Shown in pieces: positions 39,950-47,919 of a stretch of DNA of 52,300 nucleotides. Source of the stretch: a virus; the IMG/VR virus record IMGVR_UViG_3300014913_000017, positions 1 to 52,300 of that record; one strand, 5' to 3'. The notes beneath the pieces are model-generated. The model saw nothing but the letters and a program-made list of their open reading frames with translations, searched no databases and was not told the DNA's origin. The stretch's first letter is position 1. Each line of letters opens with the position of its first letter. The position numbers and the translations under genes are program-made.

Positions 39950-40141
39950 ATGATCAAGATCAAATGCACGTGTGGTGTGATCCACACATTCCTGATCAAG
40001 TACAAGGGCCAGGACGTGGCCACCGCGTGTGACTGCGGACGCACGATCGCGGTGGACACCAGCCCCACCAGGCGCACCCCCAAGGCGGTGGTGTTCAACA
40101 AGGCGGACACGGGCCTGATCCCGGTCCGGGAGGTGGCGTGA
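39950..40141 (+). CDS. small cysteine-containing protein (cluster 1)
   Basis: This 63-residue protein begins MIKIKCTCGVIHTFLIKYKG, with a second Cys pair (ATACDCGRTIAV). CTCG and CDCG form a probable small zinc ribbon. I chose ATG 39950, behind AAGGGAAGG and the CCAGTTAA motif, rather than the in-frame ATG 39821 that would add 43 Arg- and Thr-rich residues. An alternative start at 39821 cannot be excluded. The stop overlaps the next start (TGATG). Confidence 0.5.
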   Translation: MIKIKCTCGVIHTFLIKYKGQDVATACDCGRTIAVDTSPTRRTPKAVVFNKADTGLIPVREVA

Positions 40142-40506
40142 TGGAGGCCAAGGAAAGGCGGATCAAGCTGAGTGCCACGGCCAAGCGGGAAGTGCCGGAC
40201 CTGATGCGCAATGAGGCCACCAGGCTGGCGGACTGGGAGGCGGACAAGGTGTTGGCCGTGTGCCGGAAGATCGAGCGGTGCGAGTCCCCGCGGATCGGGC
40301 TCACGTTCGATGAACTGTACACGCTGGACCTGGTGATCCACTGGTGCGCCAAGGTGGACCCGGCGGGCAAGGAGGACCGGGCGATCAGCACCCTGGCACG
40401 GGACGCACACACGGCCCTCCGGGCGTGTTGCAAGGAGGGGACATGGGAGCCCCTCCCCCAGTACGCGGGCACCTGTGACCCCATCCAGGCCCAGGGAGGT
40501 GAATGA
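40141..40506 (+). CDS. small helical accessory protein (cluster 1)
   Basis: ATG 40141 is preferred over GTG 40138 because GGAGG lies 7 bases upstream of it. The 121 residues are helical and charged (EAKERRIKLSATAKREVPDL, ADWEADKVLAVCRKIERCES, DLVIHWCAKVDPAGKE). Five Cys are scattered without a clear metal-binding pattern. I recognise no family. It is coupled to both neighbours. Confidence 0.5.
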   Translation: MEAKERRIKLSATAKREVPDLMRNEATRLADWEADKVLAVCRKIERCESPRIGLTFDELYTLDLVIHWCAKVDPAGKEDRAISTLARDAHTALRACCKEGTWEPLPQYAGTCDPIQAQGGE

Positions 40507-41822
40507 TGGGGCGGGACATCCTGGATCCGGTGTGGCCCTGGGAGGAGGTCCGGCGGACCATGATCGGGATGGTGATCACGGCCCAGGTGGAATTCAAGGA
40601 GGACGGGACGCTGGCGATCCAGGGCCCGGGCTGGAGGGCCCTCCTGGACGCCAGGGACGCCCCCCAGTCCGCGGACCCCTTGACGGGGCCCAGGGCCAAG
40701 GCCCAGGACGGGAAGGCCCCCAGCGGGCCTCCTGTGAAGCCTGGGGACTGGTACCGCCGCCACCCCGCGTGGCCGATCGTCCACCTGTGTGCGGACACGG
40801 ACCCGGAGGGGGGCGCGGTGGGGCATTCCTGTTGCGGGAAACCGATCCACCGGGACGCCCAGGTGGACACCGGGACCGATTCCAAGCGGTGCCCCTCCTG
40901 TGAATCCCACGCGGACCGGGTGGGCCAGCCCGGGTTCCACAAGGAGGGCCCGCGCCTTCCCACGCGCCAGGACGCCCAGGACGCCACACAGGGCCCGGAA
41001 GGTTCCGGGGGTGTTGGTACACGTCCGGAGGCCGTCGAGGCCCCCAGCGCGGACGTGGTGCCCCAGGACGTGTGCCTGGTGCAGACCCGGGCCCGGCGGG
41101 GCCTCCGGGTCACCCATGCCATGAGGGTGGGGCGGAGGCACACGCTGTGTGGGCACCACCTCCAACCCGTCCCCCCCAAGGCCCCGGCGGGGTCCGCCCT
41201 GAACTGCCCGGGGTGCATGGAGGCCCTGGGTGTGGCCACGGTTCCCACGGACGTGCCCAGGGATATCCAGATCACGGAGGTGTCCCTGGTGAATCCGTCC
41301 CGTGGTGGCCACGGTCCCATGGTCGAAAGGGACGGCACGGAGCCCGTGGTGATCGAGGAGGAGGACCGGGGCCCCGGGTACGCGATCCCGGCGGAGCCTG
41401 TCCTGGGATCCGTGGTGTACGGTGAAACCGGAAACAGGGTGACACGGAATCACATCACGGTGGACGGTGTGCGGACGCTGTGCGGCTGGGAGGGCGGTGT
41501 GTATCATGTGCGGTCCAAGTGGTCCCCCCACAGCCTGTGTGTGCGGTGCTGTAATGCCATGGGATCCCGTGGCGTGAAGTTGCACGGGGACGGGAAGCTG
41601 TGGACGGTGGAGGCACTCGCCAAGTGGATGATCGAGGAGGGCACGGACCAGGTGGCGGTGGAACGCCACGGGCCCTATTCCCACGGGATCGAGGAGGCCA
41701 CCACCAGCGGGGTGGGGGACTGGTCACTGGGCGGACTGATCCACCTCCGGTGGTACACGGATCGAGAGGTCCAGGACGTGATCGACGCTGCCCGCAAGCT
41801 GGCCCAAGGAGGTGCAAAGTGA
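40506..41822 (+). CDS. triple zinc-motif protein (TLCG...CxxC repeats)
   Basis: The ATG at 40506 (GGAGG 6 bases before) is preferred to ATG 40503. The 438 residues contain three degenerate copies of a His/Cys zinc module: ~90-135 (IVHLCADTDPEGG, HSCCGKP, KRCPSCESHADRVG), ~200-242 (VTHAMRVGRRHTLCGHH, LNCPGCMEALG) and ~313-357 (NHITVDGVRTLCGWEGGVYH, SLCVRCCNAMG). The pattern H...(T)LCG...CxxC is common as a single module in actinobacterial and phage proteins of unknown function. Here three occur with Pro/Asp-rich linkers. It may bind nucleic acid or protein. It precedes the TOPRIM gene with a 4-base overlap. Confidence 0.65.
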   Translation: MGRDILDPVWPWEEVRRTMIGMVITAQVEFKEDGTLAIQGPGWRALLDARDAPQSADPLTGPRAKAQDGKAPSGPPVKPGDWYRRHPAWPIVHLCADTDPEGGAVGHSCCGKPIHRDAQVDTGTDSKRCPSCESHADRVGQPGFHKEGPRLPTRQDAQDATQGPEGSGGVGTRPEAVEAPSADVVPQDVCLVQTRARRGLRVTHAMRVGRRHTLCGHHLQPVPPKAPAGSALNCPGCMEALGVATVPTDVPRDIQITEVSLVNPSRGGHGPMVERDGTEPVVIEEEDRGPGYAIPAEPVLGSVVYGETGNRVTRNHITVDGVRTLCGWEGGVYHVRSKWSPHSLCVRCCNAMGSRGVKLHGDGKLWTVEALAKWMIEEGTDQVAVERHGPYSHGIEEATTSGVGDWSLGGLIHLRWYTDREVQDVIDAARKLAQGGAK

Positions 41823-42685
41823 AACAGGCATACATCACCAAGGGCATCGCCCCGGCCTCCCTCGAATTGCTCGATCACGCCAACGCGATCCTGGCGGAGT
41901 ACGGTGTCCGGATGACTGTGCGCCAAACGTATTACCAGCTTGTTGCCCGTGACCTGATCCCCAATTCGGTCAAGTCGTACCGCCGGGTGGTGCGTGTCCT
42001 CCGTGACGGTCGGTTGACCGGCCTCCTCGACTGGGACCACATCGAAGATCGCCTCCGCCTCCCGCACATCCCCACCACGTGGGACAGCATCGGGCAGATC
42101 GTGGACGCGGCCCGGGATCAGTTCCGCAAGGACAGGTGGGCCGGGCAACTGTTCAACGTGGAGGTGTGGCTGGAAAAGGATGCCCTGGCGGGGATCGTGG
42201 GTGACGCCACCAGGCGGTGGCAAGTGCCCCTCCAGGTCAACCGCGGGTATTCCTCGATCACGGCCATGCGTGAGGCGGCCCTCCGCCTTCGGCGCAAGCA
42301 AGGCAACACCTCCAAGGACCACGTGGTGATCGGGTACCTGGGTGATCATGATCCCAGCGGGGAGGACATGGTGCGGGACATCCGGGATCGCCTGGCCACG
42401 TTCGGAGCGGACGTGACCGTGATCAAGCTGGCGATCCTGGGGTCCGATATCGAGCGGTACGATCTGCCGCCACAGCCGGTGAAGGCCACGGACAGCCGGG
42501 CGGACGCATTCCGCCAGGCGCACGGGGAGGATTGTGTGGAACTGGACGCCCTCCGCCCCGATGAACTGGACCGCCGGGTGGATACATTCATTCGGGAACA
42601 CCTGGACATGGAACTGTGGGACGAGGTGATCGAGGAGGAGGATCGCCAGCGTGAAGCGGTACACGTGGATCTGGAGGATGTGTGA
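41819..42685 (+). CDS. Spo11/Topo VI-A-like TOPRIM protein
   Basis: GTG 41819 is preceded by AAGGAGG and overlaps the previous stop; an upstream extension lies in the previous gene. The 288 residues have N-terminal TVRQTYYQLVARDLIPNSVK-like helices with the RQxYYxLV motif of this family. The TOPRIM part follows: VEVWLEKDALAGIV (E119) and GYLGDHDPSGEDMVRDI (D176, D178, G181), then LPPQPVKATDSRADAFRQ and ELDALRPDELDRR. TOPRIM acidic residues bind magnesium in topoisomerases, primases and Spo11. No topoisomerase catalytic tyrosine can be assigned with confidence, though YY in the N-terminal motif is a candidate. The family is known in phages and genomic islands, with no defined function. Confidence 0.8.
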   Translation: MKQAYITKGIAPASLELLDHANAILAEYGVRMTVRQTYYQLVARDLIPNSVKSYRRVVRVLRDGRLTGLLDWDHIEDRLRLPHIPTTWDSIGQIVDAARDQFRKDRWAGQLFNVEVWLEKDALAGIVGDATRRWQVPLQVNRGYSSITAMREAALRLRRKQGNTSKDHVVIGYLGDHDPSGEDMVRDIRDRLATFGADVTVIKLAILGSDIERYDLPPQPVKATDSRADAFRQAHGEDCVELDALRPDELDRRVDTFIREHLDMELWDEVIEEEDRQREAVHVDLEDV

Positions 42686-42945
42686 TGCGGATCGACCTTC
42701 GCAACTATCACCCGATCAGTCCGTTCCAGCATTTCATGGAGGCGGCCATGAGGCTGTCCGCCACGCACGGGGACGGATTCCGTAACAGCGATCCGGTATG
42801 CCATGCCGTCAACCTGGCCTGGGATTTCTGGCGCACTGGTGATCGGTCACTCATGCGGGCCGCGTGGTCCACGCTGCGGCGCGTGGAGGTGGCGTGGCGA
42901 TCCGGGACGATCCGCGGCGCGGTATGGGATCATGTTCACCACTGA
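42685..42945 (+). CDS. small accessory protein (cluster 1)
   Basis: This 86-residue protein starts at ATG 42685 on TGATG with the TOPRIM gene; GGAGG lies 7 bases upstream. It contains several aromatics and an Arg-rich C-terminal half (RTGDRSLMRAAWSTLRRVEV). No family is recognised. The C-terminus overlaps the next gene by 14 bases in another frame. Confidence 0.5.
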   Translation: MRIDLRNYHPISPFQHFMEAAMRLSATHGDGFRNSDPVCHAVNLAWDFWRTGDRSLMRAAWSTLRRVEVAWRSGTIRGAVWDHVHH

Positions 42946-43213
42946 CGTTGACTGGCTGGTGAACGCCACACCGGAGGAGGTGCAAGTCCTCCAAGTGGCG
43001 ATCCTGATCACCCTTGGATGTACCCCGCGGGCATGGAAGGCAACCCGCAATCCTGTGGAGGTGTACGAATCCGGACGCCTCGCAAACGATGAAAAACGGT
43101 TGGTGGAAATTCTAATCAGCCACGCCACCAGGTGCAATTTAGATCCACGTGATCTCCCGGAGCCAATCCTGCCCAGCACCCTCCGCCGGATCGTCCTTGC
43201 GCGGCGCAAGTGA
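42932..43213 (+). CDS. small accessory protein, last gene of cluster 1
   Basis: This 93-residue protein starts at ATG 42932, within the end of the previous gene; upstream in-frame codons have an Arg/Pro-rich composition and are rejected. The sequence starts MFTTDVDWLVNATPEEVQVL and ends in ILPSTLRRIVLARRK. Helical, unrecognised. A GGCCC/GGGCC hairpin follows the stop. Confidence 0.5.
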   Translation: MFTTDVDWLVNATPEEVQVLQVAILITLGCTPRAWKATRNPVEVYESGRLANDEKRLVEILISHATRCNLDPRDLPEPILPSTLRRIVLARRK

Positions 43214-43221
43214 GCCACGCG

Positions 43222-43237
43222 GGCCCAAAATCGGGCC
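43222..43237 (+). terminator. GGCCC/GGGCC hairpin after cluster 1
   Basis: GGCCC (43222-43226), loop AAAATC, GGGCC (43233-43237), nine bases after the stop. No T-run follows directly (a CTTTTAT lies 24 bases later), so termination is uncertain. It parallels the hairpin at 38964. Confidence 0.3.
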
Positions 43238-43303
43238 GTCCTGTCCAGAAAAATGCACAACTTTTATCACCTAGAAAAACGCGCACTTACAGGCTGGCAC
43301 GCA

Positions 43304-43331
43304 TTTGGCTGTTGTATTAACTGTGTAAGGT
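43304..43331 (+). promoter_or_regulatory. promoter region of the second accessory cluster
   Basis: TTTGGC at 43304-43309, 16 bases, TAAGGT at 43326-43331, less canonical than the site at 39052. The element TTAACTGTGTA (43317-43327) is shared with that promoter. An alternative pair is TTGTAT (43312) with TAAGTC (43336). The leader to 43395 contains no gene. Confidence 0.45.
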
Positions 43332-43374
43332 GTGCTAAGTCTTGGCCATGATGATGAATCACACAGCAAACGCC

Positions 43375-43395
43375 AACGCCAACAAGGAGGGCACC
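43375..43395 (+). repeat. shared leader and ribosome site (copy 2)
   Basis: This 21-base leader before the ATG at 43396 matches 18 of 21 bases of 39154-39174, including AAGGAGGGCAC at the same distance from the start codon. Confidence 0.5.
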
Positions 43396-43770
43396 ATGGC
43401 ACGCAAGAGCAACAACCGGATCGTGGCCGCTGAAATTTGCCTGTATGGAACCACCAGGCACGGGGCCGGGTACATCGCCGCGGTTCACCACAAGGACGGT
43501 TCCCAGTCCATGCACGGGGATGGATCGATCCGGGAGGGACGCACCTTCACGGACGCCCTGATCCTCGCCCGCATGGATCTGGTGGATGCGGGATGCAAGC
43601 CCAACACCAGGCTGGCCGTTCACATGGATCGCCCGAACGGCACGCCCATGGTGGCACGCCTCACGGTGGGCACGGTGCGGTACGCTGGTGACCTCCGCTG
43701 GACGGTGGCGGAGCCCGCGGTGGTGATCACGGCCGATCAAGTCGAGGCCATGGCGGAGGTGACCCCATGA
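43396..43770 (+). CDS. small accessory protein, first gene of cluster 2
   Basis: ATG 43396 has AAGGAGG 5 bases upstream; an in-frame ATG at 43351 would begin in the leader and is not preferred. The 124 residues have an alpha/beta layout (NRIVAAEICLYGTTRHGAGY, IAAVHHKDGSQSMHGDGS, TFTDALILARMDLVDAGCKP). A His/Asp/Gly-rich turn resembles small RNase H-like folds, but no catalytic set can be assigned, so that is only a hint. The stop overlaps the next ATG. Confidence 0.5.
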   Translation: MARKSNNRIVAAEICLYGTTRHGAGYIAAVHHKDGSQSMHGDGSIREGRTFTDALILARMDLVDAGCKPNTRLAVHMDRPNGTPMVARLTVGTVRYAGDLRWTVAEPAVVITADQVEAMAEVTP

Positions 43771-44024
43771 GCGCGGCAACCGACACCACCACCTTGAACC
43801 CCGCGGACCTCTTCACCGTCCTGTGCGCCCTCGATTCCCACAGGGAGATCATGATGGAACGCGGGACGGATGCACTGGCCCACGGGGACATGGCAACGGC
43901 CAGGCGGTACGCGGAGCGGTGCAAGGAGGCCAACGATCTGGAGGGCCGCCTCACGTCCGGCCTCCACGTCCGTGTCCTCCACGGCCTCCAGGATCGCGTC
44001 AACCGCGCCATGGAGGGGAAGTGA
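43767..44024 (+). CDS. small helical accessory protein (cluster 2)
   Basis: This 85-residue protein starts on an ATGA overlap. It is helical throughout (LNPADLFTVLCALDSHREIM, HGDMATARRYAERCKEANDL, HVRVLHGLQDRVNRAMEG). No family is recognised. TGATG coupling joins it to the next gene. Confidence 0.5.
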   Translation: MSAATDTTTLNPADLFTVLCALDSHREIMMERGTDALAHGDMATARRYAERCKEANDLEGRLTSGLHVRVLHGLQDRVNRAMEGK

Positions 44025-44905
44025 TGACCACCACAACAGCAACCACCATGATCGCCTTCGTGCTGGCGATCATCACTGGACACGTTGACCCGGCCACGCC
44101 TCGCACCTCCACGGTGCGCCTGGTGTACCGCCGGGACGATCGCAAGGCGGAGGCGGATCGTCGTCGCGCCGCCCGCATGGCGTACAAGGAGGCCAAGGAC
44201 AAGCTGGCCTCCGTGCGCCGCCAGGCATCCAAGGCCAGCGGGGAGGACCGTGAGGCCCTCCAGCGGAAGGCCGATCGCATGGAGCCCAAGGTGGCGGACC
44301 TCCGCGCCAGGTGGAAGGAACTGGTGGCGCGGGACAAGGCCAGCCGGGTGCCCGCCAAGGATCGCAAGCGCGGGCCGTGTGCCGGTGCGGTTCCCACCCC
44401 GGAGGGATTCGAGATCGTCCTCCGCCCGCGGGATTTCTATCACCAGACCATTGACCCGAACTGGACCCCCCCGCCGTCACAGCGCACGGCCGTGGGCAAG
44501 TACGTGTTTCCCACGTTCCATGAGGAGGCCCCAGCCCGCGTGGAGGCTTTCATCCGGATCCGCGTTCCCGGCAACGGGGTGAGCGATCAGGAACTGGCCA
44601 CCATGGTGGGAGACTACTTCGATCAGGAGGATTCCAGGGTGTACTGGGGCCGGGTGCGCGTGCTGTTGATCGAGCGGGACACCAGGCCGTACAAGCGGGA
44701 TCAGGCCACGGTGAAGATCAGCACGGACCACAGGAGGATCCGTGGGATGATCCATCCGTCCGATCAGGTGTACAGGGGGCCGTACAAGGGAGGAAATGGC
44801 GGGGGCGGGGCCCCAGCGGCCAACCAGGGCTCCCGCGCCGCCGCACGAGCAACAACCGATCTGAATGTATCCCAGGACGTGGATCACGTCAACGGAGGTG
44901 AGTGA
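44024..44905 (+). CDS. hypothetical protein with basic coiled coil (cluster 2)
   Basis: This 293-residue protein starts at ATG 44024 on TGATG; upstream in-frame codons are out of place. Residues ~45-115 form a charged coiled coil (DDRKAEADRRRAARMAYKEA, KDKLASVRRQASKASGEDRE). A mixed domain follows (FEIVLRPRDFYHQTIDPNW, VEAFIRIRVPGNGVSDQELA, GRVRVLLIERDTRPYKRDQA). The C-terminal ~45 residues are Gly/Ala-rich. The final region could be a small nuclease-like fold, but no motif is certain. It precedes the SNF2 helicase with a one-base overlap, so a joint role in DNA metabolism is possible. Confidence 0.5.
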   Translation: MTTTTATTMIAFVLAIITGHVDPATPRTSTVRLVYRRDDRKAEADRRRAARMAYKEAKDKLASVRRQASKASGEDREALQRKADRMEPKVADLRARWKELVARDKASRVPAKDRKRGPCAGAVPTPEGFEIVLRPRDFYHQTIDPNWTPPPSQRTAVGKYVFPTFHEEAPARVEAFIRIRVPGNGVSDQELATMVGDYFDQEDSRVYWGRVRVLLIERDTRPYKRDQATVKISTDHRRIRGMIHPSDQVYRGPYKGGNGGGGAPAANQGSRAAARATTDLNVSQDVDHVNGGE

Positions 44906-47484
44906 TGACGATCAAGGCCAAGCGATCGGGCAAGTGCCCCACGTGCAAGAAGGCGATCAGCGCGGGCGATCCAATCACCAAGTGCAACGGCCGGTGGGTG
45001 TGCGAGGAATGCGCCTCCAAGGCGGAGCCCACGGGCCCCAGGCCAACGGATCTGGAGGTTGCCCTCGCCAAGCAAACGCTGGATCAGGTGGTGGCCAACA
45101 TGATCATGCGCGGTGCCCCCGATCATTACGATGATCAGGGATTCAACAAGCCGGACCACGGGCCCGGAAAGCGGTGGAACGATCGCACGCACCGTGGCCG
45201 GAACTGGCCCTCCTCATGGGTCAAGATGGGTGACCGCCTCCACAAGTACCGCCGCCAGATCACGGAAATGGACCTGTGGGACAAGCTCACGGAGGCCCGG
45301 GAGGTGCTGGGACGTTTCGCGGAGTGGGATGACAGGGACCGCCACGGCCACCAGGATGCCCCACAGGGCGCGGGGGCCTCGACGGGCACCAGCACACGGG
45401 CCGGGACCGGAACGGACGCTGTGGCCCCTCCTGGGCCCCTGGTACCCCCGGGCCTGTTGCCCACGCTGGAGGACGCCTGGGGTGATCACTGGATCGCGGT
45501 CCGTTTCCCGTATGACGCGGACCTGGTGGCCAAGGTCAAGGCCCTCCCCAAGCGGAGGTGGGACAAGGCCAAGCGGGCGTGGCTGGTGCCCCTGGGCCTG
45601 GGTGGCCGGGCGGGTGAGATCCTCCGGGCCAAGTCCGATCCCCTCCTCGACGCAATCGCGGATTCAATTTTCGATCTGCCGGGCGTGGCCCATGCCGTGA
45701 AGGAAACGGAGGCGGCCCTGGGGCTGTCCCGTGCGGTCAACGGGGACGCTGCGGGCAAGGAGGGCGCGGCCGTGGTCAAGGACGTGGAGGCGTCACTCGC
45801 ACCGCACCTCCCCGCCGGGCTGGAACTGTACCCGTTCCAGGCGGTGGGTGTGGGGTTCATGGCCACCAACAAGGGCCGGGCGATCGTGGCTGATGAAATG
45901 GGCACGGGGAAAACGATCCAGGCACTGGCGTTCCTGATCCATGAGGTGGCCCAAGGTCGCAACCCGTTTCCGTGCGTGGTGGTGTGCCCGGCCGTGGTCA
46001 AGCTGAACTGGGAACGGGAGGCCAACAAGTGGCTGTCAAAGCTGGACGGGATCCAGGTCCACGTGTGCAACGGCAACAAGCCCGCACCGGAGGGCACTGA
46101 CCTGGCGATCATCAATTTCGATCTGATGTCCAGGCGAGTGAAGATCGAGGAAACCAAGGAGGGACGGCGCAAGGTGATCACGGTCAAGGAGGTGGTGGGA
46201 CTGCCCGCGAAACCAGCCACGGTGATCGTGGATGAAAGCCACAAGATCAAAAACCCCAAGGCCAAGCGCACCAAGGCCACCACCCAGTACAGCAACCTGG
46301 CGGACAATCGCCTGTTCCTGTCCGGCACCCCGATGTTGAACAGGCCGATCGAATTGTTCCCCACGCTGTCCTGTGTTCGCCCGGAGGAGTGGCGTTCATT
46401 CTGGGCCTTTGCCAAGCGGTACGCGGGCGCATACCGCGGGCGGTTTGGTTGGGACATGAGCGGGGCTTCCAACCTGGAGGAACTGCGGAACCGCCTCCAC
46501 CCCATCATGTTGAGGCGGAAAAAGGAGGACGTCCTGACGGAACTGCCTCCCAAGCGGAGGGCCAGGCTCACGTTGGAACTGTCCAACCGTGGCGAGTACA
46601 ACCGGGCGGAACGTGACCTGATCAACTGGCTGAAAGAAACCACCAAGGCCATGACGCTGGCGGAGGCGGAGGAGGCCGGGCTCACGGGTGAGGCCGCGGA
46701 CAAGGAGGCAAGCCGGAAGGCCAACGCCAAGGCCAGCGCCGCCAAGCGGGCGGAGCACCTGGTCCGCATGAACGCCCTCCGCAAGCTGGCGGGCGTGGGC
46801 AAGGTCAAGGCCGCGGTGAAGTGGATCGGGGATCTGTGGGAAGCGGACGGGGAACGCAAGCTGATCGTGTGGGCTCACCACAAGGACGTGGTGGCGGAAG
46901 TGATCAGCCAGGTACATGAACAGTTCCCGGAGGTGGGGATCGTGAGCCTCACAGGTGACACCACCCAGGCCAGGCGGCAGGAGGTGATCGATTCGTTCCA
47001 GGAGGATCCGGAGGTCAAGCTGTACGTGGGAACCACCACCGCGGGCGGGATCGGGATCACGCTCACGGCGGCCAGTGATTGCCTGTTCCTGGAACGTGAG
47101 TGGGTGCCGGGTGATGAGGAACAGGCGGAAGATCGCGCCCACCGGATCGGCCAGGCCGGGCCGTCCGTCACGTGTTGGTACGCGGACGCGGAGGGCACCA
47201 TCGATCACGATTTCGCGGAACTGGTGGAAGGCAAGCGGGTGATCGCGGGCCAGGTGATCGACGGCAACAAGCCCGTGGTGGCCAAGTCCCGGCTGGGTGA
47301 GATCACCAGGCTGTTGGCGGAACGCCACGGAATGGATCCGCTGGAGGTGGGTGCGGTCCTGGCGGGCCGTTCCAAGGGTGCGGACCTGGTGGCGGAGGCC
47401 AAGCGGGAGGAGGAGGGAATCGAGGAGGAGGAATACGTGGCCAACTGTGACGCGGATCAACAGCGCCGCCTGGGTGCGGAATGA
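44905..47484 (+). CDS. SNF2-type DNA helicase with N-terminal zinc ribbon and HARP-like segment
   Basis: ATG 44905 is preferred to GTG 44902 because GGAGG is 6 bases upstream. The 859 residues start with a zinc ribbon (C11, C14, C33, C36). Residues ~195-230 (WIAVRFPYDADLVAKVKALP, KRRWDKAKRAWLVPL) match a HARP-like segment of SMARCAL1-type proteins. Helicase core motifs are clear: GYPFQxVGVxFM-like LYPFQAVGVGFMA, Walker A in DEMGTGKT, VDESHKI, LSGTPMLN, and the C-terminal QAEDRAHRIGQ. The SNF2 family anneals or remodels DNA. A phage role in fork repair, recombination or removal of bound proteins is likely. The C-terminal ~90 residues are acidic and Arg-rich. Confidence 0.85.
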   Translation: MTIKAKRSGKCPTCKKAISAGDPITKCNGRWVCEECASKAEPTGPRPTDLEVALAKQTLDQVVANMIMRGAPDHYDDQGFNKPDHGPGKRWNDRTHRGRNWPSSWVKMGDRLHKYRRQITEMDLWDKLTEAREVLGRFAEWDDRDRHGHQDAPQGAGASTGTSTRAGTGTDAVAPPGPLVPPGLLPTLEDAWGDHWIAVRFPYDADLVAKVKALPKRRWDKAKRAWLVPLGLGGRAGEILRAKSDPLLDAIADSIFDLPGVAHAVKETEAALGLSRAVNGDAAGKEGAAVVKDVEASLAPHLPAGLELYPFQAVGVGFMATNKGRAIVADEMGTGKTIQALAFLIHEVAQGRNPFPCVVVCPAVVKLNWEREANKWLSKLDGIQVHVCNGNKPAPEGTDLAIINFDLMSRRVKIEETKEGRRKVITVKEVVGLPAKPATVIVDESHKIKNPKAKRTKATTQYSNLADNRLFLSGTPMLNRPIELFPTLSCVRPEEWRSFWAFAKRYAGAYRGRFGWDMSGASNLEELRNRLHPIMLRRKKEDVLTELPPKRRARLTLELSNRGEYNRAERDLINWLKETTKAMTLAEAEEAGLTGEAADKEASRKANAKASAAKRAEHLVRMNALRKLAGVGKVKAAVKWIGDLWEADGERKLIVWAHHKDVVAEVISQVHEQFPEVGIVSLTGDTTQARRQEVIDSFQEDPEVKLYVGTTTAGGIGITLTAASDCLFLEREWVPGDEEQAEDRAHRIGQAGPSVTCWYADAEGTIDHDFAELVEGKRVIAGQVIDGNKPVVAKSRLGEITRLLAERHGMDPLEVGAVLAGRSKGADLVAEAKREEEGIEEEEYVANCDADQQRRLGAE

Positions 47485-47813
47485 TGGACCGGAAGCTGGA
47501 CAAGGCCGGGGCCCATTGCAAGGTGGGGGTGTGGTACCTGGTGATCAGCGTGTACCGCTGGGACCGTGAGCCCGGGGAGGAACCCGTGGAGGTGATCGTC
47601 CGCCGGGCCCGCAACCTACAGGACGCCAGGCCGGGCCGTGGGCGCGTTGCCCAGGTGATGCGGGCCCAGGGGTACACCTGTGAGTTTGCGGACCCTGGGG
47701 GCCACGCTGGGTGGCCGTACAGGGTCAAGGCGTTCATGGCCAAGCGTCCGGTGCCCGGATCCCCCCTGGGACGGGTGGGCACCCTGTGGTCATACGCTGC
47801 GGGGAGGGCTTGA
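47481..47813 (+). CDS. small accessory protein, last gene of cluster 2
   Basis: This 110-residue protein overlaps the helicase stop (ATGA); a second ATG at 47484 is equally possible. The sequence is Arg- and aromatic-rich (CKVGVWYLVISVYRWDREPG, VEVIVRRARNLQDARPGRGR, TCEFADPGGHAGWPYRVKAF). An alpha/beta small domain is likely. No family is recognised. A long imperfect hairpin follows the stop. Confidence 0.5.
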   Translation: MMDRKLDKAGAHCKVGVWYLVISVYRWDREPGEEPVEVIVRRARNLQDARPGRGRVAQVMRAQGYTCEFADPGGHAGWPYRVKAFMAKRPVPGSPLGRVGTLWSYAAGRA

Positions 47814-47820
47814 TTGGTAC

Positions 47821-47858
47821 CGCGTGGGGCTTGGGCCTTGCACACCCCAGGCCCCGCG
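47821..47858 (+). terminator. long imperfect hairpin between clusters
   Basis: CGCG, GGG and CTTGGG arms (47821-47835) pair with the reverse arms CCC...CGCG (47844-47858) with two bulges around a ~9-base loop. There is no T-run. It may terminate cluster 2 transcription or act on mRNA. A possible -10 (GATAAC, 47877) follows, but no clear -35 is seen. Confidence 0.35.
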
Positions 47859-47919
47859 TGTTAATGCTGTACGCTGTGATAACCAGGGCCCACGCTGTGG
47901 TCCAGGAGGTGAATGTCGC

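Noticed and set aside
40095-41684. 529-codon minus-strand frame opposite the zinc-motif gene
   Set aside because: His/Arg/Pro-rich antisense reading of the GC-rich zinc-motif gene; no start signal.
45486-46859. 457-codon minus-strand frame opposite the helicase
   Set aside because: It is a shadow of the SNF2 gene: low-complexity, no motif, no ribosome site.
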